64,000 nucleotides of DNA from Pleurodeles waltl (taxonomy: Eukaryota; Chordata; Amphibia; Caudata; Salamandridae). Below are positions 9,452 through 18,700 of this stretch, piece after piece (position 1 is the first letter of the stretch; each line of letters starts with the position of its first letter). The stretch covers positions 640,151,465 to 640,215,464 of the forward strand of contig NC_090439.1 of NCBI RefSeq assembly GCF_031143425.1, read 5' to 3'. A model generated the notes under the pieces. That model was not told the DNA's origin, searched no databases, and worked only from the letters and a program-made list of their open reading frames with translations. The translations under genes and the position numbers were made by a program.

Positions 9452-11986
9452 CTATCCGGATGTACTTCCCTGTTTGAGGCGACAGAACAAGGACCCAGGC
9501 CCACAACAGCAGGGGCATGCTCCAGTTCTTCGCCTTCCTGACTCCAATTGGATCACTCTGTCCATACTCTCAGGGCCCACTAAGCCAACCCATGGGGAAC
9601 CTTTCTCCTTACCTGCGGATCCCATCTGTGCAGCACCTAACCTTACTTTGCTCACAGATGTATCCCAGGAGCAGGATAGTACCACCATGACCAACACAGT
9701 GGTGTTGCCCACTCTACCCCTGGGGTGTGACACTTGTCCCCTCCCCAGGGATAACTCTGTCCACCCGGACAGCAAGCCACAGTGATTACTGCCAGCTGCC
9801 AGGGATGAGAGCCAGGCCCCAGGCCTCTCAAAGCTCTCCAACCACTGTGGCTGTGGAGAGTGGGGGGCGGTAGCACCAGGTGCTGGGCACCCTTTAACCA
9901 CTCTCCCTTCCACCAGGTCAGGGATGACAGCCTGAACCTGGTCCTCCCCTCTGGGGCTTTGTACCCTCCCTCCTGGAGCGGTACCCCCAGAGTCCAACAT
10001 GGTCAGGGTGCTTACAGAAGTCACCCTGTACCATTCCTCCACCAGTGCAGGGCTGTTAACCTGCAACTGGCCCTCCAACCTGGGGCCTGTACCTTCAGGT
10101 TGGACTAGGGCCCGGGGTGAGGCTTCCCTCCCCCTGCCCTCCCTTCTGGGGTCCAGCACCCTCCAACTAGGAGTGGCCTCCTCAGAAGACAACATGGTAG
10201 GGGCACTGTTATCAGTAGCCCCTCCCTCCAGGTCCGGGGGGACACCCTGAACCTGGTCTTCCAGCCCAGGGTCTGTACCCTCAGACTGGATCACTGCCTG
10301 GCAAACCAGGACTTCCTGGGAGGCACACCTACCCCCCACCAGGTCAGAGTTTAACCTCTGCACCTGCCCATTCAACTCAGAGTCACCACCCTGAAGTTGA
10401 ACAATTGCCTGGCACGCCAGGACTTCCTGGAGGGCACACTGACCCTCCACCAGGTCAGAGTTTAACCTCTGCACCTGACCATTCAACTCAGAGTCACCAC
10501 CCTGAAGTTGAACAATTGCCTGGCACGCCAGGACTTCCTGGAGGGCACACTGACCCTCCACCAGGTCAGAGTTTAACCTCTGAACTTGGCCATTCAACTC
10601 AGAGTCACCACCCTGAAGTTGAACAATTGCCTGGCGCACCAGGACTTTCTGGGAGGCACACCTACCTCCCACCAGGTCAGAGTTTAACCTCTGAGCCTGG
10701 TTCTCCAACCCAGGGTCACCACCCTGAGGTTGAACCATTGCCTGGTATACCAGGACTTTCTGGGGGGCACACCTACCCCCCACCAGGTCAGAGTTTGACC
10801 TCTGAACCTGGTTAGCCAACCCAGAGTCACCACCCTGAGGTTGGGCAATTGCCTGGCACCCCAGGACTTTCTGGGAGGCACACCTACCTCCCACCAGGTC
10901 AGAGTTTAACCTCTGAACCTGGCCATCCAACCCAGAGTCGACACCCTGAGGTTGGACAACTGCCTGGCACGCCAGGACTTTCTGGGGGGCACACCTACCC
11001 CCCACCAGGTCAGAGTTTAACCTCTGAACCTGACCATCCAACCCAGAGTCAACACCCTGAGGTTGGACAATTGCCTGGCACAGCAGGACTTCTTGGGAGG
11101 CACACCTACCTCCCACCCGGTCAGAGTTTGACCTCTGAACCTGGGTATCCAACCCAGAGTCACCACCCTGAGGTTGAACAATTGCCTGGCACGCCAGGAC
11201 TTTCTGGGGGGCACACCTACCCCCCACCGGGTCAGAGTTTAACCTTTGAACCCGGTTATCCAACCCAGAGTCAGCACTCTGAGGTTGGACCACTGCCTGG
11301 TACACCAGGACTTTCTGGGGGGCACGCCTACCCCCCAACAGGTCAGAGCTTATCCCCTGAACCTGGTTAGTCAACCCAGAGTCACCACCCTGAGGTTGAA
11401 CCATTGCCTGGCAGGCCAGGACTTCCAGGGAGGCACACCTACCTCCCACCAGGTCAGAGTTTAACCTCTGAGCCTGGTTCCCTAACCCAGGGTCACCACC
11501 CTGAGGTTGGGCAATTGCCTGGCACGCCAGGACTTTCTGGGGGGCACACCTACCCCCCACCAGGTCAGAGTTTAACCTCTGAACCTGGGTATCCAACCCA
11601 GAGTCACCACCTTGAGGTTGAATCTTTGCCTGGCATGCCAGGACTTCCTGGGGGGCACTCTCACCCCCCACAAGGGACACACCGTCCCCAAGGGCCACAC
11701 AAGAGTCTGGTTGGCGCAGGTCTCCCGACCTCTGCCCATCCGGCAGAGTCTGAGTTTCCCCCAAACCAGAAACGGTTTCACCTGGGTCATTCCTTGGGGG
11801 CTCTGCTCTCAGATCTGTCCCCTGACTCTCAAGGTCCTCCACTGGGGTCTGCAACCCCCTCTCAACCCTATGTCTGGACTTCTGCACCCCCTCACTAGGA
11901 GGGGTACTGCCAGACACCAGAACTGTTGGGATGCTGGCTACAGTCACCCCCCCCAAGTTCTTCTGACACTGCGGGGCTTCCCTCAA
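9452..11986 (-). CDS. Repeat-rich C-terminal coding part of the non-autonomous element
   Basis: An 844-codon frame. The first annotated codon is TTG, an in-frame TAG lies just upstream (about 11992), and the first ATG is only about 190 codons in, so it probably has no start of its own. It most likely continues the upstream frame, either by a frame change or because of a one-base error at the G8 run at 11947-11954. Residues 1-104 are polar. About 105-590 are thirteen 37-residue repeats with the core VLACQA. The remainder is proline/glycine-rich and ends with a Cys-rich patch (CPCCC) and a hydrophobic stretch (TTVLVMVVL). No protease, RT or integrase motif and no zinc knuckle. Function unknown; by position it is the C-terminal part of a Gag-like protein. 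The stop is 38 bp from the 3' LTR. Confidence 0.7.
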   Translation of the reverse strand: MREAPQCQKNLGGVTVASIPTVLVSGSTPPSEGVQKSRHRVERGLQTPVEDLESQGTDLRAEPPRNDPGETVSGLGETQTLPDGQRSGDLRQPDSCVALGDGVSLVGGESAPQEVLACQAKIQPQGGDSGLDTQVQRLNSDLVGGRCAPQKVLACQAIAQPQGGDPGLGNQAQRLNSDLVGGRCASLEVLACQAMVQPQGGDSGLTNQVQGISSDLLGGRRAPQKVLVYQAVVQPQSADSGLDNRVQRLNSDPVGGRCAPQKVLACQAIVQPQGGDSGLDTQVQRSNSDRVGGRCASQEVLLCQAIVQPQGVDSGLDGQVQRLNSDLVGGRCAPQKVLACQAVVQPQGVDSGLDGQVQRLNSDLVGGRCASQKVLGCQAIAQPQGGDSGLANQVQRSNSDLVGGRCAPQKVLVYQAMVQPQGGDPGLENQAQRLNSDLVGGRCASQKVLVRQAIVQLQGGDSELNGQVQRLNSDLVEGQCALQEVLACQAIVQLQGGDSELNGQVQRLNSDLVEGQCALQEVLACQAIVQLQGGDSELNGQVQRLNSDLVGGRCASQEVLVCQAVIQSEGTDPGLEDQVQGVPPDLEGGATDNSAPTMLSSEEATPSWRVLDPRREGRGREASPRALVQPEGTGPRLEGQLQVNSPALVEEWYRVTSVSTLTMLDSGGTAPGGRVQSPRGEDQVQAVIPDLVEGRVVKGCPAPGATAPHSPQPQWLESFERPGAWLSSLAAGSNHCGLLSGWTELSLGRGQVSHPRGRVGNTTVLVMVVLSCSWDTSVSKVRLGAAQMGSAGKEKGSPWVGLVGPESMDRVIQLESGRRRTGACPCCCGPGSLFCRLKQGSTSG
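10235..11674 (-). repeat. 111-bp (37-codon) tandem array, thirteen units
   Basis: Thirteen consecutive units can be counted from the VLxxQA core in the minus frame. Typical parts are QVQRLNSDLVGG, RCAPQKVLACQA and PQGGDSGLD. Two neighbouring units around 10390-10610 are essentially identical (SELNGQ, LVEGQCALQ), a recent duplication. Unit length is a multiple of three and all units stay in frame. Because 111 is divisible by three, long open frames also appear on the plus strand (10405-11898), but these have no other support. Confidence 0.93.
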
Positions 11987-13133
11987 AAGGTGGCCCTACG
12001 GTACAGGCTAGGCTTCCCTCCTGGTGTTCCCTCATGGAACCCTCTAGGACCTGGGACCTACCTGGGACACTACAATCCTTTCCCACCACACTCGGTTGGG
12101 AACCACCTAGACCACTCCCTTCAGGAGCACCCCCAAATGCCTCTTCAGACTCTCTGGTACTCACCCAGAAGTCTGCCTCCATTGTAAGTTCCCTGGGGTC
12201 AGAGAACTCACACTCCACCTGGTGTTGGCGTAGCTCTGGAAAATAAGGACCAGACATATGCTCTCCAGCAATTACATCATTCTGCCCTTCACATGTATTA
12301 ACCACAGTACCCTTCACCCAACCACCCAGTAACTCAACCTTGGAAAAGCACTCTACTTCACCCTCCTGAGACTGGTGAGACAGTATCTGGCTGTCCCTGA
12401 CACTCAACCCATACTCTTCTGGGATGTCTCTACACTCTATATCCAGGACGTCCACCAGGGGGGAACCCTTTTCTCTGTCACTCTCTGCTAGAGTCAGTAA
12501 AGTGTCCCTCCCCCCAGTAGGAATATGACTCCCTGTGCCAGTTCCCCAATCCTTCTCAGGGACCCTGTGCATAACGGGAACTACCTCATACCCTTGAACT
12601 GCCTGGGGTGTGTCAACTCCCTTCTTCAAGTTGGGCACCACATCTCTGGGCTTGTGCCCTCCTTCAGCAGTACTAGATGCAAGATTTTTGCTGCCACCAT
12701 CTGAACTGGACTCAGCCCTTCCGGCCTCCAGTTTCAGCTCTTTACAGCTCAGCTCTTGAGCTGCAATCTTTTCTTCCTCCAGGGCTAAGAGACTCGCTGC
12801 CTCAGCCCTTTCAAGAAACTCATCTAGTTCTTCCATCCACCGCTCTCGAGCTCGGAGCCATTCTGCTCTCACTGGATCTCTTTCCTCATCTGAGTAGTCA
12901 TCCTCCTCATTTGAGTAGTCCCCCTCCTCATCTGAGGGGTATTTAGTCATTTGGTTTTTTTCTGCCTCTCTCTCTGCCCATCTTTCTTCCTCCCAGACTA
13001 TGTAGGCATGTAGCATTTCCATCTTAGTAGATTTCCTTGATACAGGAAGGCCCCATTTTCTGCAAAGCCTCCTTAAGTCAGCCTTAGTGAGGTGGTCAGT
13101 AGGCACAAAGAGTGCGTAGGTAAGCAATCCCAT
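11895..13133 (-). CDS. Gag-like N-terminal coding part with SAP-like motif
   Basis: A 412-codon frame starting at ATG 13133, about 200 nt inside the 5' LTR, the usual position for gag. Residues about 12-50 (LTKADLRRLCRKWGLPVS, then a helix ending VWEEERW) fit a SAP-like helix-loop-helix, a motif seen at the start of Gag in several vertebrate gypsy-type elements. Residues about 65-90 are very acidic (DEEGDYSNEEDDYSDEE), followed by a charged helical stretch to about 140 that could form a coiled coil. The rest is low-complexity. It has no capsid motif I can name. It ends 92 nt inside the downstream frame. It may package or nucleate element RNA; this is inference from position. Confidence 0.72.
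   Translation of the reverse strand: MGLLTYALFVPTDHLTKADLRRLCRKWGLPVSRKSTKMEMLHAYIVWEEERWAEREAEKNQMTKYPSDEEGDYSNEEDDYSDEERDPVRAEWLRARERWMEELDEFLERAEAASLLALEEEKIAAQELSCKELKLEAGRAESSSDGGSKNLASSTAEGGHKPRDVVPNLKKGVDTPQAVQGYEVVPVMHRVPEKDWGTGTGSHIPTGGRDTLLTLAESDREKGSPLVDVLDIECRDIPEEYGLSVRDSQILSHQSQEGEVECFSKVELLGGWVKGTVVNTCEGQNDVIAGEHMSGPYFPELRQHQVECEFSDPRELTMEADFWVSTRESEEAFGGAPEGSGLGGSQPSVVGKDCSVPGRSQVLEGSMREHQEGSLACTVGPPFEGSPAVSEELGGGDCSQHPNSSGVWQYPS
11947..11954 (-). other. G8 run at the junction of the two frames
   Basis: Plus-strand C8 (G8 in the coding sense) lies in the window (about 11895-11992) where both frames are open. The downstream frame is +1 relative to the upstream one. One G fewer would make 13133-9452 a single frame of about 1,226 codons. 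Options: programmed slippage, a natural indel, or an assembly error in the homopolymer. Confidence 0.75.
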
Positions 13134-13305
13134 TCTGATAAGATCTTACTAGCAAAAACCAAAATCCAAAGTCCCAAATATCAATAGTATATCCAGGAGG
13201 ACATCAGAGAACCAAAAGCAAAACAAGATGAAAAATCAAGTTGACCTTCAACTGTGGGTAGGTAGTGAAATACTTAGCTACTGTATGTCACTGCACAAAC
13301 ACAAG
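13134..13305 (-). other. Leader of the non-autonomous element
   Basis: About 170 noncoding bases between the primer-site position and the ATG at 13133. This is where a packaging signal would be expected. No obvious hairpin by eye. Confidence 0.5.
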
Positions 13306-13330
13306 TCCTATCCTCACCGCTGATCACCAA
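13306..13330 (-). promoter_or_regulatory. Primer-binding-site position
   Basis: Directly after the 5' LTR the minus strand reads TTGGTGATCAGCGGTGAGG. A TGG one base from the LTR is the expected complement of a tRNA CCA end. I could not assign the tRNA. Confidence 0.5.
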
Positions 13331-15570
13331 TGTTAGAAATGGGGTTTTTGGTTGGCAGTCAGGTTGCCCTCTGTCCAAGCAAGAACCCTCACTCTAGTCA
13401 GGGTAAGTCACACACAATCCAAAATCAGCCTGTGCTCACCCTCCGGTAGCTTGGCACGAGCAGTCAGGCTTAACTTAGAAGGCAATGTGTAAAGCATTTG
13501 TGCAATAAATCATACAACACCATAGCATAACACCACAAAAATACACCACACAGTATTTAGAAAAATATATAATATTTATCTGGGTATCTTCAGGTCAAAA
13601 ACGATCAAAGTTGCAATACGAATTTGTAAAGATATCACTGAAAAGTGATATTAAGTGTCTTTAAGTCTTTAAAAAGCAATAAAGTGTCTTTCAAGCACAG
13701 AGTACCTGGTTTCTGGTGGGAAATCTCCTCAGAGGGCCACAGGAGAAGAGATGCGTGGAAAACGGGGTGTGTGCGTCGATTTCTCCTCAGCACACACGGA
13801 CTTGCGTCGTTCTTTTCCACGCGGGGAAGTCGGGCGTCGTTTTCCGGCGCGCAGACAGTCTCTTTTTGTGGATCGCAGGGATTACCAGATGTCCCGGGTC
13901 TGTGCGTGAATTCTCCTGCTTGTTTTCCGGCTGCGCGTCGAAGTTTCGATCTCACGGTAGGCGTCGCGTCGATTTCTCCTTGGAAGTCGGGCGGCGTTGT
14001 CCTTGCGAGGCCGTGCGTCGAAATTTTGGGTCTCACGGCAGGCGTCGCGTCGATTTCTCCTTGGAAGTCGGGCGGCGTTGTCCTTGCGAGGCCGTGCGTC
14101 AAAGTTTCGCGCTCACGGTAGGCGTCGCGTCGATTTCTCCTGGAAAGTCGGACGGCTTTGTCCTTGCGAGGTTGTGCGTCGAAGTCTCGATCGTCCCGAG
14201 GGCGTCGCGTCGATCAGCGTCGGTGTGCGGCGTTTTTCTTGCCGCGAAACAAGCTGTGCATCGAAATTTTCGGCGCACGGAGCGTCCCAGTGAAAGGAAG
14301 AAGTCTTTTTGGTCCTGAGACTTCAAGGAACAGGAGGCAAGCTCTATCCAAGCCCTTGGAGAGCACTTTCACAGCCAGACAAGAGTTCAGCAAGGCAGCA
14401 GGGCAACAGCAAGGCAGCAGTCCTTTGTAGAAAGCAGACAGGTGAGTCCTTTGAGCAGCCAGGCAGTTCTTCTTGGCAGGATGTAGTTTCTGGTTCAGGT
14501 TTCTTCTCCAGCAAGTGTCTGATGAGGTAGGGCAGAGGCCCTGTTTTATACTAAGTTGTGCCTTTGAAGTGAGGGTGACTTCAAAGAGTCTCTAAGAAAT
14601 GCACCAAGTTCCCTTTCAGCTCAATCCTGTCTGCCAGAGTCCCAGTAGGGGGTGTGGCAGTCCTTTGTGTGAGGGCAGGCCCTCCACCCTCCCAGCCCAG
14701 GAAGACCCATTCAAAATGCAGATGTATGCAAGTGAGGCTGAGTACCCTGTGTTTGGGGTGTGTCTGAGTGAATGCACAAGGAGCTGTCAACTAAACCTAG
14801 CCAGACGTGGATTGAAGGGCACAACAAGATTTTAGTGCAAAGAAATGCTCACTTTCTAAAAGTGGCATTTCTAGAATAGTAATATTAAATCCGACTTCAC
14901 CAGTCAGCAGGATTTTGTATTACCATTCTGGCCATACTAAATATGACCTTCCTGCTCCTTTCAGATCAGCAGCTGCCACTTCGACAGTGTATGAGGGCAG
15001 CCCCAAGGTTAGCCTATGAAAGGAGCAGGCCTCACAGTAGTGTAAAAACGAATTTAGGAGTTTCACACTACCAGGACATATAACTACACAGGTACATGTC
15101 CTGCCTTTTACCTACACCGCACCCTGCTCTAGGGGTTACCTAGGGCACACATTAGGGATGACTTATATGTAGTAAAAGGGGAGTTCTAGGCTTGGCAAGT
15201 ACTTTTAAATGCCAAGTCGAAGTGGCAGTGAAACTGCACACACAGGCCTTGCAATGGCAGGCCTGAGACAGGGTTAAGGGGCTACTGAGGTGGGTGGCAC
15301 AACCAGTGCTGCAGGCCTACTAGTAGCATTTAATCTACCTGCCCTAGGCACATGTAGTGCACTCTACCAGGGACTTACAAGTAAATTAAATAGTCAATCA
15401 TGGATAAACCAATCAGTAGTACAATTTACCCAGAGAGCATATGCACTTTAGCACTGGTTAGCAGTGGTAAAGTGCCCAGAGGTCAAAAGCCAACAACAAC
15501 AGGTCAGAAAAAATAGGCGGAAGGAGGCAAAAAGTTTGGGGATGTCCCCGTCAAAAAGCCAGGTCCAACA
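13331..15570 (-). repeat. 5' LTR of the non-autonomous element (2,240 bp)
   Basis: Starts TGTTAG and ends CCAACA, nearly identical to 7154-9413. In the coding sense it is the upstream LTR. It carries the CpG-rich 80-bp repeats at about 13950-14220. About 15 single-base differences from its partner are visible, clustered in the GC-rich part (for example around 14270). Confidence 0.93.
14544..14550 (-). promoter_or_regulatory. TATA box in the 5' LTR
   Basis: The minus strand reads GTATAAAACAGGG, a strong TATA match, conserved at 8387-8393 in the 3' LTR. A TATAAATA occupies the corresponding place in the opposite-facing LTR at 38492-38499. If used, transcription would start about 30 bases on and cross about 1.2 kb of LTR before the internal region. 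Confidence 0.65.
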
Positions 15571-15575
15571 GCCTC
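15571..15575. repeat. Target-site duplication GCCTC (right)
   Basis: Matches 7149-7153 exactly, directly outside the LTR end CCAACA. Confidence 0.92.
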
Positions 15576-15671
15576 CTTATCAGCCAAAGACACATACCAT
15601 TGCACCTGCGGCTTAGGAAGATATGCAACAAAACAAGCTTTCACTTTGAAGGTTAGAAATGCAAAAAGAAC
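15571..15671 (-). pseudogene. Upstream half of a split 75-codon open frame
   Basis: Open on the minus strand after a TGA at 15674-15672 and running into the target duplication, where it is cut by the LTR element; it continues at 7148-7022 in the same frame. There is no ATG near its beginning, so it would need splicing or an internal start. A pyrimidine-rich tract ending in AG precedes it (TTCATGTTTATTTTAG on minus, near 15703-15718), but the frame is closed between that AG and this stretch. It lies downstream of env. Confidence 0.35.
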
Positions 15672-15988
15672 TCAAACCTCCACTCTTGCCAAGCTAAAAT
15701 AAACATGAATACATTTTTTTAGTTTAAACGATTTTCCACATGTTTTTCATAGCGAATATAAAATGATTATGGAAATAACATTCCTAAAATATCACAACAT
15801 AGACATACTTGCAAAACGATGAGTAAATGTGCTTTACATAGAAAGTTATATTCATATATGAACTTTACTCGTATGCATTTCAGTGCAGCACATTATATGA
15901 AAATCCACTTTCATATGCTTATATAGAAAAATAACCACTCCTTATTTCACATTTGTGAGACATAATGGCACAGCCAAGTTATGCTCCC

Positions 15989-17690
15989 TCAACCCTCCCT
16001 CTGATAATGTATTAAGTCTTCACAAACCAACTTCATTCTTGAAAGAGACTGTCTAAACCATGTCATCTTGAATAGCTTTTGCCTGGATTCCTCCAATTGT
16101 TTCATGTCATACTGATTGTCTTCCAGCTCAATCTCTGCTCTCGTTTTCCTTTTGCCTTTCTGAATTCTCATTCTCTGGAAAACCACGTATCCAACCAACA
16201 GAGTTATTGCCACTATCAAAATAATCAACAATGGATTCAAAATAAAACATACAATTCCACTTCCTGGGTTCCCAAACCATCTGCCCAAAGCAGAAAATCA
16301 GTCTCCAATAGCTTCCCATGTACCTGTCGCTTCCAACTCCTTCAACTCCTTTGTCAGTCCTGAAATATTCCGGATATACTTGTTCAAATCCTTACTTTTA
16401 TCCAGAATATAAGTACAACATTGTTGAACCTTCAACATCCGACAGACTCCACCTTCCTTTGTGAGTAACATGTCTAACGTAAGTCTATTTTTCAAAATCA
16501 TAGATCTGTTTGTTATCATGTCAGAATTTACAGCCAACAAAGCTCTTGCTGTACTAGTAGCTCACTATCCAATATGGCGGACAGCCTTCTGATCTTGAAA
16601 TCATTCAAAACCAATCCCACAGATGGAATTAAGGCACCAAATATCACCCACCATTTCTCCAGCAGTAGCACCCCATTTGGATCTAGACCCTTTAGTTCAA
16701 ACAGGAGCATTACAATTTTCTACATGATAAATCCTGGGAAAAACTGCATCTAGATAACACATACCATACCACCCCTTTGGCAATTTAAAATAAGCATGCT
16801 TTCCACAAACAAAATAAACTCCAGGAATGACAGCATCCTCTTTGTCTAGATACAACTTGTAATTTCCTCAACTTCAAAGGTTTGTTCACATTTCTCCTTC
16901 CCACAAACACATTGTCTATATCAGATCTCTCCATCCAAATACACAGCCTTCCCTTGTGTTTCCAATCTAATGCTAATGTGGCTACATTTCTAGCTAACTG
17001 ATATTCAATCTCTTCTTTAGACCATGTATTCTGATTTAGAAAGCTCTCATCCAACTTTGAATTAGTTTCTAATTCCCTTCTTCGGCCTTCAACCAGATTT
17101 AGAATCTTCTTCTCAACTTCTGACAGCATACATGTTATATTGTGTCTATGTGCACAAACTGTGTTGAATGTTGTAACAGGTTTAAATAATCTGTCAATTA
17201 TTTTTATCTCTAAAGGGGCTGGACACCTGTTCAAACGATCTAGTATAGGAATCTCTGAAAGAATCAAATCATAGTTTGAATAATACAATTGTTAATGTCC
17301 TGTTCAATAAAACTGACTCAACAAAAGACTACATGAAACCCCATAAGCCACAGGAATATGATAAGTGATACCTTCTGACACAGAGATGGGTAACTGTATA
17401 CAAACCTAGCAGTCCCTAGCATTCATCCTATTAATATACTCGTATAGCAGCTTAAAATATACATTTGCTGAATAATCTCCTCTAGACTCATCTAAGTGTA
17501 ATGCTTTCTCACCTAACATTTAGGGATTATAATCTTCAAGACCAAGAGTTTGCCGGGAAACACTAGGTGATAACATATTTTCTATAGAAAGTGTAGGAAA
17601 AAATGCTCCTATTAGCAGCACTACTAATATCACAATGTATATAAGCAATAAAGCACCTACTATGTACCTATTTTTCTGATTTTGCTCCAT
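15989..17690 (-). pseudogene. env: ERV envelope gene remnant
   Basis: A start with a hydrophobic signal/anchor segment is at 17690 (MEQNQKNRY followed by a long Leu/Ile/Val run). The surface part is spread over 17288-16785 and continues in another frame after a frameshift near 16830. The transmembrane subunit, around 16540-16298, has an immunosuppressive-domain-like stretch (RLTLDMLLTKEGGVC) followed after seven residues by CC, close to the C-x6-CC pattern of gamma-type Env. The membrane anchor (LLIILIVAITLLVGYVVF) and a cytoplasmic tail of roughly 70 residues are at 16288-15989. At least two frame changes and a stop separate the parts. About 1.7 kb is short for a full env, so deletions are likely. 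In an intact virus Env mediates attachment and fusion; this copy is broken. Confidence 0.82.
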
Positions 17691-17699
17691 TACGAATCA

Positions 17700-18330
17700 C
17701 ATTTATTATCAAGTAGGTACAGCAGCAACAAACTATTTCTTCGTTGATTTCACCACTGCGAACAGCAAAGAAAGTTCAAAATGTCATTCATCAATAAAGG
17801 TAAAATCTTCATCAGACTTCCCTAGCCCTGCTTTGTGTTCTTCTAAATGACAGCCCTCCTTTTTCTTCTACTGGGACATACGTATCCTTCTCAATTCCCT
17901 ATCCTAGCCAATATAAATGTCTCTAATATTTACACAAAACAAGTTCATATATGGCAATGAAAATAAGATACAGGTCGACCACAGTGTTCAGTTCATGGAG
18001 GCTCAGCTGAATCTGTATATTAATCCCAGTGTTCCCAGAACTCTTGTTGTGTGTCATTTGTAAAGTAGGTCCACTCCAGTGAAGAATACACACGACTAGG
18101 CACTGGTGTTATTTTTTATCTTCTGACTGCCACTCCTTCACCTTCGCCTTCACTTGCGTCGGAGTTCTCAGTTTCTTCAGCAATCAATGGTGGCACACGT
18201 TCTTTAGGCAGACTCACTTTCCCTGTTTCCTTCCTTCTGGGCCTTCGGTCTCCAACTTCTTCTCACTTTCTTCCAGCACTAATTCCTTCTCCAGGGTCTG
18301 ATTGTGAGACTGACTCTTTCACCACATGGC
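17700..18330 (-). other. Pol-env junction, low-complexity tail of Pol
   Basis: Around 18110-18330 the minus strand codes for an acidic, Ser/Glu/Val-rich sequence with stops (for example VVKESVSQSDPGEG), likely the Pol C-terminal tail. 17700-18110 has no motif I recognise. Confidence 0.45.
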
Positions 18331-18700
18331 AAGACTCGATTGTCTCTACTTCAGTTGCAGTTGTGACTTGTTCAAGAGCCTCTTTGCCTGGATCGAATGC
18401 AGTTTCAGGCTAAGTTTGGTCCCCGACAGCTTGACTAACCTGCTCCTGTTGTCATTCTTGGTGCACTGGTTCTTCAGGAACAAGTGCTGTCGTATCAAGG
18501 GGACGCTCAACTCTGCAAGTATGGGAAGCATGAATCCAGTTGGGAGACCTCCATTCTGCAGCCAGTTCCAACAGGGTCCCAGACACGTTTTTCAAACATG
18601 TTTCTTCACCAAGGCCCAGTCATCAGGACTAAGGTCATGGCATTGTTCCTGATGTGGAGGGGCTGTGGCTTCTCCAACCTGATGGAAAAGGTGATGCACA
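18330..18700 (-). pseudogene. pol: ERV integrase C-terminal domain remnant
   Basis: The minus strand shows PDDWALVKKHV, then a stop, then KTCLGPCW. This matches the GPY/F-type module at the end of gammaretrovirus-like integrases (the GDWVWVKKH...LGPRW pattern). It is separated from the catalytic core (20106-20830) by the inserted repeat cluster. Confidence 0.75.

Larger units (their letters stand above)
7154..15570 (-). mobile_element. Complete young non-autonomous LTR retrotransposon, 8.4 kb
   Basis: Two direct LTRs (7154-9413 and 13331-15570), both running TGTTAG...CCAACA, bound a 3.9-kb internal region, with a 5-bp duplication GCCTC outside. Reading frames, leader and TATA box all point to the minus strand, so the 5' LTR is the right-hand one. 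The internal region holds a leader of about 200 bases, coding sequence from 13133 to 9452 and about 38 bases before the 3' LTR. No protease, RT, RNase H or integrase motif is present, so movement must depend on another element's enzymes. The LTRs differ by about 15 substitutions plus one 20-bp duplication (eye count), which implies a recent insertion. The layout resembles the plant TR-GAG class (LTRs plus a gag-like gene only). That comparison is mine. Confidence 0.93.

Noticed and set aside
10405..11898. Collagen-like (PGxPG) open frames on the plus strand
   Set aside because: They are the opposite-strand reading of a 111-bp repeat whose length is divisible by three, so all units stay open by construction. 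The LTR element's signals point to the minus strand.
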